Shown one piece after another: positions 51,509 through 61,614 of a DNA stretch of 64,000 nt. The notes beneath the pieces are model-generated. The model did not search any database. It saw nothing but the letters and a program-made list of their open reading frames with translations, and had not been told where the DNA came from. The stretch spans positions 310,001 to 374,000 of the forward strand of contig NZ_AJXU01000028.1 of NCBI RefSeq assembly GCF_000264315.1. Direction: 5' to 3'. How positions within the stretch are numbered: the first letter of the stretch is position 1; the number at the start of each line of letters is the position of its first letter. A program made the translations under genes and the position numbers. This DNA is from Rhodanobacter fulvus Jip2. Its GTDB lineage: Bacteria; Pseudomonadota; Gammaproteobacteria; Xanthomonadales; Rhodanobacteraceae.

Positions 51509-52617
51509 TCAGAAACCCATCCCGTAAGGGTCGTTGCCCGCCAGCTCCGCGTTGCTGCCGCCTTCGGCCAGGCGGATTTTCAGGGCCAGGCCGTCGCGTG
51601 AATCGGACTTGTTGAGCGCTTCCTCCAGATCCACGCGGCCTTCCTTGTACAGCCGGTAGAGCGACTGGTCGAAGGTCTGCATGCCTTCCTGCAGGCTGCG
51701 ATCCATCGCCTCCTTGATCTCGTGGGTCTGGCCACGGCGGATCATGTCGCGGATCAGCGGGGTGTTCAGCAGCACCTCGGCGGCGGGAATGCGCCGGCCG
51801 TCCTTGCCGATCACCAGGCGCTGGCTGATCACCGCGCGCAGGTTCAGCGCCAGGTTCATCAGCACGTTCTTGTGCGCCGACTCGGGGAAGAAGTTGAGGA
51901 TGCGTTCCAGCGTCTGGTCGGCGTTGTTGGAGTGCAGCGTGGCCAGGCACAGGTGTCCGGTTTCGGAGAACGCGATCGCCGCCTCCATCGTGTCGGTGTC
52001 ACGGATCTCGCCGATCATGATCACGTCGGGCGCCTCACGCATCGCGTTCTTCAGCGCCTCGTGGTAGCTGTGCGTATCCAGCCCCACCTCGCGCTGATTG
52101 ACGATGGATTTCTTGTGCCGGTGCAGGTATTCGATCGGATCCTCGATGGTGAGGATGTGGCCCGACGAATGGGTGTTGCGCTGGTCCAGCATCGCCGCCA
52201 GCGTGGTCGACTTGCCCGAACCGGTGGCACCCACCACCAGGATCAGGCCACGCGGCTCCATGATCAGGTCGCGGAAAATCGGCGGCAGCTGCAGCTGGTC
52301 GATGCTGGGGATCTCGCTCTTGATCGCGCGGATCACATGCCCACTTCGCCGCGCTGCTTGAACACGTTGATGCGGAAACGGCCGGCGTCCTTCACCGCCA
52401 GCGCCATGTTCAGCTCCAGGTCGCGCTCGAACTGCGGCACCTGGCCTTCGTCCATCAGCGAATAGGCGATCTTCTTGACCATGCCATTGGGCAGGCCGGT
52501 ATTGCCCAAGGGATAAAGCTTGCCCTCCACCTTGATGTTCACGGGGGCGCCTGTCGACAGGAACATGTCGGACGCGCCCTTGTCTACCATGAGCTTCAGG
52601 AAGTAACCGATGTCCAC
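51509..52617 (-). pseudogene. pilU: pilU, type IV pilus retraction ATPase, broken by a one-base frameshift
   Basis: PilU is a hexameric ATPase that helps retract type IV pili. Reading from a GTG at 52617 (AGGGG six bases upstream) the first frame gives D-I-G-Y-F-L-K-L-M and runs to Q-R-G-E-V-G-M, then meets TGA at 52335-52333. The rest continues in another frame from I-R-A-I-K-S to the natural end at 51509, with Walker A G-A-T-G-S-G-K-S-T, the Asp and His boxes and Walker B intact. A single missing C (plus strand) at about 52336, in what should be ATCACCATG, explains it. It may be a sequencing error or a true mutation. No pilT lies beside it. Confidence 0.87.
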
Positions 52618-52698
52618 GTATGACCCCTGTAACAGTGTGCGTTGCAATGAAGGATTATGCCTGCACACAATACGCTTCAAAACTCGATCAGGAATGTG

Positions 52699-53280
52699 AT
52701 GGTGCACATCTTTTTTCAGCCGGCGCGGGCCTCCCGCCGACTTTTTGCGATGGCGACCGCCCTGGGCGTGGCGCTGGTTGTCGGCGGTTGCGCCAGCGTG
52801 CCGCCACCGGACAATGCGATGAACCTGGCGCAGAACCAGTTGCAGGCCGCACGCGACGCCGATGCGGCCGATTACGCGCCGGTCGACCTGGGGTTTGCGC
52901 AGGACAAGTTCCAGCAGGCACAGAACGCCATGGCACAGCGCAAGTATGCCGACGCCGCCAACCTGGCCGATGAATCGCGGGCCGACGCCGAACTGGCCAG
53001 GGCCAAGGCGCGACTGGGTGCGGCGCGCGCGCAGATCCAGGCCAAGGTGCAGGAGAACGCCCGACTGCGCCAGCAGGGTGAACAGGACGCGTCATCCCCC
53101 GCCCCGGCGGAGAACGACGCACCCACCGAGAATGCCGCCCCGCAACTCGACGACATGCCGGCACCGGCGGCCTCGGCACTCACCGCACCGGCGCCGGGCG
53201 AAGGTTTCCAGACCGTACCCAGCACCCCGACCCAGCCTGACCAGACTCCCGATCCCACTGCGCAGGGGAGCCAGCCATGA
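52699..53280 (+). CDS. DUF4398-type lipoprotein
   Basis: A 193-residue envelope protein. The signal peptide ends in V-V-G-G-C-A-S, a lipobox. The mature part is a helical DUF4398 region (about 35-130): A-M-N-L-A-Q-N-Q-L-Q-A-A-R-D-A-D, Y-A-P-V-D-L-G-F-A-Q-D-K-F, then a long Ala/Arg-rich helix, and a Pro/Thr-rich tail. The ATG at 52699 has AGGA five bases upstream. The stop overlaps the next ATG by four bases. In other proteobacteria such proteins often sit beside an OmpA-type gene; none is here. Confidence 0.8.
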   Translation: MVHIFFQPARASRRLFAMATALGVALVVGGCASVPPPDNAMNLAQNQLQAARDADAADYAPVDLGFAQDKFQQAQNAMAQRKYADAANLADESRADAELARAKARLGAARAQIQAKVQENARLRQQGEQDASSPAPAENDAPTENAAPQLDDMPAPAASALTAPAPGEGFQTVPSTPTQPDQTPDPTAQGSQP

Positions 53281-53915
53281 AACGTTTTCCGACCCTTTTC
53301 GCCGGCGCATTGCTGGCACTGGCCGGCGCACAAGCCGTGCATGCGGCGCAGGACGACATCGACGTCAACCGCCTCAACAACAGCCTCGACCAGCTGGCCA
53401 ACGATCCCACGCTGGGCAATTACGCCCAGGCCGAACAGGGACGCGCCCACGATGCGATCAACCGGCTGGCGCAGGCGCGTTCGCGCGACCGCGCACATGA
53501 GCTGTACCTGGCCGAGCGCCGGGTGGATCTGGCCAAGGCCTCGGCGCAGTTGCAGGACGCCCAGCTCAAGCTGACCCAGCTCGATCGCGAGCATGACCAG
53601 ATCCTGCTCGACAACAGCCGCCGCGAGGCCGACCGGGCACGCCGCGAGCTGGAGCGCCAGCGCATGCAATACCAGATGGCGCAGGAAGAAACCGCTCGTC
53701 TGCAACAGCAGGGCGAAGCGTATTCGCAAGCCGCCGAGCAGGCCCGCAACGAGGCCGCAAAAGCCAAGCGGCTCGCCGCCGCCCAGAGCAAGGTCGCCAG
53801 GGCCGCGCGGCGCGAAGCCGAGCTGGCGACCAAGGTGGCCAAGGCGATGCGTTCGCAGATGCAAAGCGGCGAGGAAGCGCCCGCGGCACCCGCGAAGGAA
53901 CCCAAGAAACCGTAA
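53277..53915 (+). CDS. secreted coiled-coil protein paired with the DUF4398 lipoprotein
   Basis: A 212-residue exported protein. The Sec signal (about 1-23, ending V-H-A-A) is followed by N-N-S-L-D-Q-L-A-N-D-P-T-L-G-N-Y-A and then an almost unbroken helix rich in Gln, Arg and Ala (about 55-190), strongly coiled-coil in pattern, with a Lys/Pro tail. The first part resembles DUF4398. Function is unknown; the overlap with the preceding gene means the two are made together and probably act together in the periplasm. Confidence 0.75.
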   Translation: MKRFPTLFAGALLALAGAQAVHAAQDDIDVNRLNNSLDQLANDPTLGNYAQAEQGRAHDAINRLAQARSRDRAHELYLAERRVDLAKASAQLQDAQLKLTQLDREHDQILLDNSRREADRARRELERQRMQYQMAQEETARLQQQGEAYSQAAEQARNEAAKAKRLAAAQSKVARAARREAELATKVAKAMRSQMQSGEEAPAAPAKEPKKP

Positions 53916-53934
53916 CCGCTGCGAGCTGTGCCGT

Positions 53935-54041
53935 TGCTCCCTCCCCTGCTCGCAGGGGAGGGTTGGGAGGGGTCGCTCTTGATCGTCCTCGCGAACCCGG
54001 GCACCCCCTCCCAGCCTCCCCCTGCGAGCAGGGGGAGGAGC
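53935..54041. repeat. REP-like doublet (family 1), intergenic copy
   Basis: Left unit CTCCCCTGCTCGCAGGGGAG with tail GGTTGGGAGGGG; right unit inverted, CCCCTCCCAGCC then TCCCCCTGCGAGCAGGGGGA. It matches the doublet inside mfd (39076-39189) in order, spacing and tails. It follows the coiled-coil protein stop by about 20 bases. Confidence 0.82.
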
Positions 54042-54365
54042 AAAAAGCGGCGCTGCAACGCGCGATCGCCCGATCCATCCAACCTGAACGCAAAAGCCTG
54101 TTTCGACAGGTTTTTTCCTTTAATTTGACCGCGTTCAAACAAGCCGTGAAACCCGCTTGCTAACCCCTTCGGGCCGGTGTAGGGTCAAAGTCCCATGGGC
54201 ACCCTGACCCATGGGTCACTGACCTGAATTCATGCCCATCAGCGTTCACATCCCCACCCGCGATTCCGGAGTCCCGGCGCGGGTCGTTGGTGCGCGCATG
54301 CGTTCATACGTCTGCGGGCGACCGCAATCAGGCGCCCGCCAGCCCACTCGCGAGGAGGTCGGATC
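54042..54365. other. intergenic stretch before DUF465 gene
   Basis: No gene is seen. A weak hairpin AGCCTG-TTTCGA-CAGGTT with T run (54095-54117) could terminate the upstream pair. Two copies of the palindrome CCCATGGG (54192-54199 and 54208-54215) lie 16 bases apart and may be a regulatory site. The rest is unremarkable. Confidence 0.5.
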
Positions 54366-54593
54366 ATGTTTGAAAACCAGCAGCGTGACGATGTCGAGGC
54401 TTTGATGAAGGCGGATGCCGAATTCCGCCGGCTTTATCAACGACACAAGCAACTCGACAGCAAAGTCCACGATGCCGACATCGGCGTACTCCCCATCGAT
54501 AACCTCACCCTCAACAGCATGAAGAAGGAAAAGCTGCAGGCCAAGGCTCGGCTCGAACGGATGTGGGAAAGTCGCAGAACCCTCACGCATTAA
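54366..54593 (+). CDS. DUF465 (YdcH-like) protein
   Basis: A 75-residue charged helical hairpin protein. The DUF465 pattern is clear: F-R-R-L-Y-Q-R-H-K-Q-L-D-S-K-V, then L-K/N-S-M-K-K-E-K-L-Q-A-K and a short C-terminus. Function is unknown. A GAGGAGG box precedes the ATG. A GC-rich 9-bp hairpin (GGCCCCGGC at 54618 with 54645-54653) follows the stop and may end transcription. Confidence 0.88.
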   Translation: MFENQQRDDVEALMKADAEFRRLYQRHKQLDSKVHDADIGVLPIDNLTLNSMKKEKLQAKARLERMWESRRTLTH

Positions 54594-54762
54594 CCTGCCC
54601 GGTTTGACATGACACGCGGCCCCGGCCTCCTTCGAAAGACGGATGCCGGGGCCGCCGCCGTTCTGGCGTAGCGCGCGCACCGGAATCGCCCATCTGCTCG
54701 GCTATCATTGACGTCTGTCACGCGGCGCATGGCGCCCGACCCCTTCTTGCAACGGAGCAACC

Positions 54763-56133
54763 ATGACGATTCACCAAAGCGTCCTGGAACTGATTGGAAA
54801 CACCCCGATGGTGCGTGCGCAGCACCTCGACACGGGCGTCTGCGAGCTGTTCCTGAAGCTGGAGAACGCGAACCCCGGCGGCTCGGTGAAGGACCGCATC
54901 GGCCTGTCGATGATCGAGGGCGCCGAGCGTGCGGGCAAGATCAAGCCCGGCGACACGCTGGTGGAAGGCACCGCCGGCAACACCGGCCTCGGGCTGGCGC
55001 TGGTGGCGCAACAGAAGGGCTATCGGCTGGTGCTGGTGGTGCCCGACAAGATGAGCCGCGAGAAAATCTTCAACCTCAAGGCGATGGGTGCCGAAGTGGT
55101 GCTGACGCGCTCGGATGTGGCCAAGGGCCATCCCGAGTATTACCAGGACATGGCCGAGCGCATTGCCAACGAAACGCCCGGCGCCTATTTCATCAACCAG
55201 TTCGGCAACCCGGACAACCCCGCCGCGCACATCCAGTCCACCGGCCCGGAAATCCTCGCCCAGATGGATGGCAGGGTGGACGTCATCGTGGTCGGCTGCG
55301 GCTCCTCGGGCACGCTGACCGGGCTGTCGCAATACTTCGCCGAGCACTCGCCAGCCACCGAGATCATCCTGGCCGATCCGGTCGGCTCGATCCTCTGCCA
55401 GTACATCAATGAAGGCACGCTCTCGACCAAATCCGCCAGCTGGATGGTCGAGGGCATCGGCGAGGATTTCCTGCCGTTGATCAGCGATTTCTCCCGCGTG
55501 CGCAAGGCCTATGCGATTTCCGACAAGGAGAGCTTCCTCACCGCGCGCGAGCTGCTGGCGAAGGAAGGCGTGCTGGGTGGTTCGTCCACCGGCACGCTGG
55601 TTGCCGCCGCGCTGAAGTACTGCCGCGAGCAGACCGAGCCGAAACGCGTGGTGACGCTGGTGTGCGACACCGGCAACAAGTACCTGTCCAAGATGTACAA
55701 CGACTACTGGATGCTCGACAACGGTTTTCTGGAGCGCGAACAGCACGGCGACCTGCGCGACCTGCTGCTACGGCCGTTTGCCGAGCGCGACACGGTGGTG
55801 GTCGGCCCGAACGAACTGCTGGTCACCGCCTATACCCGCATGAAACTCTACGATGTGTCGCAGTTGCCGGTGATGGATGGCGACAAGCTGGTGGGTATCG
55901 TCGACGAGTCGGACGTGCTGATGCATGTGCACACCGACGAGACACGGTTCCGCGACGCCGTTTCCGTGGCGATGATCAGCGACCTGCAGATGCTGGACAT
56001 GCGTGAACCGATAACGGCGTTGCTGCCGGTGTTCGAGCGCGGGCACGTGGCTATCGTGGTCGACGGTGACGATTTTCTCGGCCTGATCACGCGCATCGAC
56101 CTGCTGAATTACCTGCGGCGCAAGGTCAACTGA
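54763..56133 (+). CDS. cystathionine beta-synthase with CBS pair
   Basis: A 456-residue PLP enzyme joining serine (or O-acetylserine) with homocysteine in transsulphuration. The PLP lysine is in G-G-S-V-K-D-R, the substrate loop T-A-G-N-T-G-L and the phosphate loop G-S-S-T-G-T near the end of the catalytic domain. Two CBS domains (about 335-395 and 400-456) form a regulatory pair, as in bacterial Cbs. Cysteine synthase proper lacks this tail, which favours Cbs. The partner gamma-lyase is not in the window. It begins at the ATG after an ACGGAG box. Confidence 0.92.
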   Translation: MTIHQSVLELIGNTPMVRAQHLDTGVCELFLKLENANPGGSVKDRIGLSMIEGAERAGKIKPGDTLVEGTAGNTGLGLALVAQQKGYRLVLVVPDKMSREKIFNLKAMGAEVVLTRSDVAKGHPEYYQDMAERIANETPGAYFINQFGNPDNPAAHIQSTGPEILAQMDGRVDVIVVGCGSSGTLTGLSQYFAEHSPATEIILADPVGSILCQYINEGTLSTKSASWMVEGIGEDFLPLISDFSRVRKAYAISDKESFLTARELLAKEGVLGGSSTGTLVAAALKYCREQTEPKRVVTLVCDTGNKYLSKMYNDYWMLDNGFLEREQHGDLRDLLLRPFAERDTVVVGPNELLVTAYTRMKLYDVSQLPVMDGDKLVGIVDESDVLMHVHTDETRFRDAVSVAMISDLQMLDMREPITALLPVFERGHVAIVVDGDDFLGLITRIDLLNYLRRKVN

Positions 56134-56188
56134 CCACTTCCGGCGCGTCACCGCGACCCGCCGCCTACCAATCCAAAGGATCTTCCCG

Positions 56189-58018
<1,830 letters not shown>

Positions 58019-58035
58019 ACCGGGCGAACCCGCGC

Positions 58036-58054
58036 GGGCGGCAACACGCCGCCC
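58036..58054. terminator. hairpin between convergent glmS and selO
   Basis: Stem GGGCGGC, loop AACAC, stem GCCGCCC, 18 bases after the glmS stop and just before the selO stop. No long T run on either side, so a terminator role is plausible but unproven. Confidence 0.45.
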
Positions 58055-58057
58055 GTC

Positions 58058-59617
58058 TCAGGAGCTGCACGAAAGCATCGAACAGCCCGCCTTGTGCCGC
58101 GCCCAGTCAGGGCGCTTCTGCGCGAACGCCTCGCGCCCCGGCTGGTCGTCGTAAGGCCACCGCATCACGTCGAGCAGTTCGTGGATGCCGCCGGCATCGC
58201 CGGCCTGGGCCTGGTCGATCGCGTTCTGCACCAGGTAATTGCGCAAGACATAGCGGGGATTGACCGCGCGCATGCGCTTGCGGCGTTGGGCGACGGTCTG
58301 CGGATCGTCAGCCAGGCGTGCGGCATAACGCTTCAGCCAGTCGTCCAGCAGCCGCTCCGCTTCACGCCGCTTCAACGCGTCGTAGAACGCGTCGTCCATG
58401 GCCGCCAGCGTGGGCGCTTCCGGGTCGACGTCGCCCAATCCGCGAAACCACAACGTCATGTCCACTTCCGCCTGCGCCAACAGCGCGTGCAGCGACTGCA
58501 TCAACGCCACGTCGTCATCGCGGCATTCGAGCAGACCCAGCTTGGCGGCGATGTTGGCGCGGTCAGCGGCGGCATAGGTGGCCGCGTAGCGATCCAGCCC
58601 GGCCTGCAGCGGTTCGACACCGGAAAACAGCGGTGCCAGCGCGCCGGCGAGCCGGCTCAGATTCCACCAGGCCACGTCCGGCTGCTGGCCGAAGCGGTAA
58701 CGGCGGCGCTGCGCGTCGGTGGTGTTGGGTGTCCAGTCCGGGTCGAAATTGTCGATCCAGCCATAGGGACCGTAATCGATGGTGAGGCCCAGGATGGACA
58801 TGTTGTCGGTGTTCATCACGCCATGCACGAAGCCCACGCGCATCCAGTGCGCCACCATGCGCGCGGTGCGTTCGCACACCTGCCCGAACCACTCGCCATA
58901 CAGCGCCTCGCCCTGCCCGCCAAGCTCGGGAAAATCGCGGCGGATGGTGAAGTCGACCAGCTGCCGCAGCAGCGCGGTATCGCCCCGCGACGCCGGCAGT
59001 TCGAAGTTGCCGAAGCGGATGAACGACGGCGCCACACGGCACACGATGGCGCCCGGTTCCGGCGCGGCATGGCCGTCGTAGAACATGTCGCGCAGTACCG
59101 GCTCACCGGTATCGATCAGGCTTAGCGCGCGCGTGGTCGGCACGCCCAGGTGGTGCATGGCCTCGCTGCACAGGAATTCGCGGATCGACGAACGCAGCAC
59201 GGCGCGCCCGTCGGCGCTGCGCGAATACGGCGTGCGGCCGGCGCCCTTCAATTGCAGTTCCCAGCGCTCGCCGGCCGCATTGATCACCTCGCCCAGCGAG
59301 AGCGCGCGTCCGTCGCCCAACTGACCGACCCAATTGCCGAACTGGTGGCCGCCGTAGTTGGCCGCGAACGGCTGCATGCCCGGCAAAAGCGCGTTGCCGC
59401 CGAATACCCGGGCGAACGCCAGCGTGGTGATGTCCGTCGCGCGGATACCCAGCAGGGCCGCGGTTTCGGCCGAGTACGCCAGCAACCGCGGCGCGGCCAC
59501 CGGCGTGGGCTCGACCAGCGAATACAGGGCGCCTTCGACCTGGCGCAAGCGCGCGCCCCGCTCGGGGTCGGCGGGCAGTTCGCGGACAAACGCATTGTCG
59601 AAACGCAGCTTGAGCAT
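58058..59617 (-). CDS. selO: protein adenylyltransferase SelO (YdiU family)
   Basis: A 519-residue pseudokinase-fold enzyme that transfers AMP to proteins and is tied to redox stress. Visible motifs are [12 protein letters not shown], the [11 protein letters not shown] region with the nucleotide-binding Lys and Arg, M-N-T-D-N-M-S and the metal Asp in I-D-Y-G-P-Y-G-W. The C-terminus ends M-L-S-C-S-S, with Cys at the third-last place where eukaryotic SelO has selenocysteine. Length is normal. It starts at the ATG at 59617 and is divergent from the DUF1415 gene. Confidence 0.94.
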   Translation of the reverse strand: MLKLRFDNAFVRELPADPERGARLRQVEGALYSLVEPTPVAAPRLLAYSAETAALLGIRATDITTLAFARVFGGNALLPGMQPFAANYGGHQFGNWVGQLGDGRALSLGEVINAAGERWELQLKGAGRTPYSRSADGRAVLRSSIREFLCSEAMHHLGVPTTRALSLIDTGEPVLRDMFYDGHAAPEPGAIVCRVAPSFIRFGNFELPASRGDTALLRQLVDFTIRRDFPELGGQGEALYGEWFGQVCERTARMVAHWMRVGFVHGVMNTDNMSILGLTIDYGPYGWIDNFDPDWTPNTTDAQRRRYRFGQQPDVAWWNLSRLAGALAPLFSGVEPLQAGLDRYAATYAAADRANIAAKLGLLECRDDDVALMQSLHALLAQAEVDMTLWFRGLGDVDPEAPTLAAMDDAFYDALKRREAERLLDDWLKRYAARLADDPQTVAQRRKRMRAVNPRYVLRNYLVQNAIDQAQAGDAGGIHELLDVMRWPYDDQPGREAFAQKRPDWARHKAGCSMLSCSS

Positions 59618-59747
59618 GCGGAGGTCGATCGGCAGGAGAGACCCATCCTATATCCGGCCGGCGACGATGCCTTGCAAGGCATCATCGCCGCCGAGCCGCA
59701 CCCCCATCCGGCTATAGTCCGCCACACCGACATCCGCGGAAGCGCCC

Positions 59748-60335
59748 ATGCCCGATACATCCAGCCTCAACGCCGACGCCCTGCCCGAGGACGCGCCCTA
59801 TATCGCCGATACCACGCGCTGGGTGGAGCGCGCCGTGATCGGCTTGAACCTCTGCCCGTTCGCCCGCGCGCCACATGTGCAGGGCAAGCTGCGCATGCGC
59901 GTCAGCCATGCGCGCGACACCGACGCACTGCTCGATGATCTCTGCGGCGAACTGCAATCGCTGAATGCGCTGACGCCCGAAGCGTGCGAAACCGGCCTGT
60001 TGATCCACCCGTTCGTGCTCACCGATTTCCTGGATTACAACGACTTCCTCGACGTGGCCGACGCGGCGTTGCAGACGCTGGGACTGGAAGGCGTCTGGCA
60101 GGTGGCCAGCTTCCATCCGGACTACCAGTTTGCCGACAGCAGTCCCGACGACATCACCAATTTCAGCAACCGCTCGCCCTGGCCCACGCTGCACCTGCTG
60201 CGTGAGGCGAGCGTGGAGCGGGCGATGGAATCGATGAGTGACACCGATGCCATCTACCGCAACAACATCGCCACCCTGGAGCGGCTGGGCCATGCAGGCT
60301 GGCAGGCGCTGTGGCGCGACGACAAAAAAGGCTGA
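59748..60335 (+). CDS. DUF1415 family protein
   Basis: A 195-residue soluble protein: W-V-E-R-A-V-I-G-L-N-L-C-P-F-A-R near 27, a segment T-G-L-L-I-H-P-F-V-L-T-D-F-L-D-Y-N-D-F-L, then Q-V-A-S-F-H-P-D-Y-Q-F and F-S-N-R-S-P-W-P-T-L-H-L-L-R, all DUF1415 hallmarks. The conserved C-P-F-A and H-P-x-Y-x-F may form an active site, but no function is known. A short spacer separates it from tdh, in the same direction. Confidence 0.9.
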   Translation: MPDTSSLNADALPEDAPYIADTTRWVERAVIGLNLCPFARAPHVQGKLRMRVSHARDTDALLDDLCGELQSLNALTPEACETGLLIHPFVLTDFLDYNDFLDVADAALQTLGLEGVWQVASFHPDYQFADSSPDDITNFSNRSPWPTLHLLREASVERAMESMSDTDAIYRNNIATLERLGHAGWQALWRDDKKG

Positions 60336-60443
60336 ACGCATCGCGTCATCAACGGCGTCGCGTGACTTTCGGCAGGCGGCCCTTTTCGGCCCGGTCCTAT
60401 AATCGGAGCATGCGCGAGAGCGCGCGCCGATCATGGAACCGTG

Positions 60444-61478
60444 ATGCCCAAGATGATGAAGGCGCTGGTCAAGCGCAAGCCCGAGCAGGGCATCTGGATG
60501 GAAGAAGTCCCGGTGCCGCAGATCGGCCCCAACGAGGTGCTGATCAAGATCGAGAAAACCGCGATCTGCGGCACCGACCTGCACATCTACAAATGGGATG
60601 AATGGAGCCAACGCACGATCAAGCCCGGCCTCACCATCGGCCATGAATTCGTGGGACGCATCGTGGAGATCGGCCCCGGCGTCACCGGCTACAAGATCGG
60701 CGACCGGGTCTCGGCCGAAGGCCACATCGTCTGCGGCCACTGCCGCAACTGCCGCGCCGGTCGCCAGCATCTGTGCCCCCACACTGTCGGCATCGGCGTG
60801 AACCGCAACGGCGCGTTCGCCGAATACATGAGCATGCCCGCCTCCAACCTGTGGCCGATCCCCGACCAGATTTCGTCCGAGCTGGCCGCGTTCTTCGACC
60901 CGTACGGCAACGCCGCGCATTGCGCGCTGGAGTTCGACCTGATCGGTGAGGACGTGCTGATCACCGGTGCCGGCCCCATCGGCATCATTGCCGCCGGCAT
61001 CTGCAAGCACGTGGGCGCGCGCAACGTGGTGGTTTCCGACGTCAACGACTACCGGCTGAAACTCGCCGCCGACATGGGCGCCACGCGGGTGGTCAACGTG
61101 GCCAACCAGTCGCTGGGCGACGTGGTGAAGGACCTGCACATCGAAGGTTTCGACGTGGGCCTGGAAATGAGCGGCAACCCGCGCGCGTTCAACGACATGC
61201 TCGACTGCATGTACCACGGCGGCAAGATCGCCATGCTCGGCATCATGCCGCGCGGCGCCGGCATCGACTGGGACAAGGTGATCTTCAAGGGCCTCACCCT
61301 GCAAGGCATCTACGGCCGCAGGATGTACGAGACCTGGTACAAGATGACGCAAATGGTGCTGACCGGCTTTCCGCTGCAGAAAGTGCTGACCCACCAGATC
61401 GCCATCGACGATTTCCAGCGCGGCTTCGACCTGATGGACGCGGGCCAGTGCGGCAAGATCGTCTGCTCCTGGAGCTGA
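60444..61478 (+). CDS. tdh: L-threonine 3-dehydrogenase
   Basis: A 344-residue zinc-dependent, NAD-linked dehydrogenase that oxidises threonine to 2-amino-3-ketobutyrate. Catalytic zinc ligands are in C-G-T-D-L-H-I and G-H-E-F-V-G; the structural zinc cluster is C-G-H-C-R-N-C near 100 with a later Cys; NAD binding is G-A-G-P-I-G near 176. A GTG one codon earlier (60441) could also serve. The partner 2-amino-3-ketobutyrate ligase (kbl) is not adjacent. Confidence 0.95.
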   Translation: MPKMMKALVKRKPEQGIWMEEVPVPQIGPNEVLIKIEKTAICGTDLHIYKWDEWSQRTIKPGLTIGHEFVGRIVEIGPGVTGYKIGDRVSAEGHIVCGHCRNCRAGRQHLCPHTVGIGVNRNGAFAEYMSMPASNLWPIPDQISSELAAFFDPYGNAAHCALEFDLIGEDVLITGAGPIGIIAAGICKHVGARNVVVSDVNDYRLKLAADMGATRVVNVANQSLGDVVKDLHIEGFDVGLEMSGNPRAFNDMLDCMYHGGKIAMLGIMPRGAGIDWDKVIFKGLTLQGIYGRRMYETWYKMTQMVLTGFPLQKVLTHQIAIDDFQRGFDLMDAGQCGKIVCSWS

Positions 61479-61614
61479 AGATTGCGGCCCATCACCGGCA
61501 CCCGTCGGCGCCGGCATCACGGTATCTGCGTAAACTTCCCATAGCCGGTCGCCATCGGCTGCAGGGAAGGCCCGGCAGGCTGTTGCCGGCCCATGACGCC
61601 ACCGGAAAGTTCGC

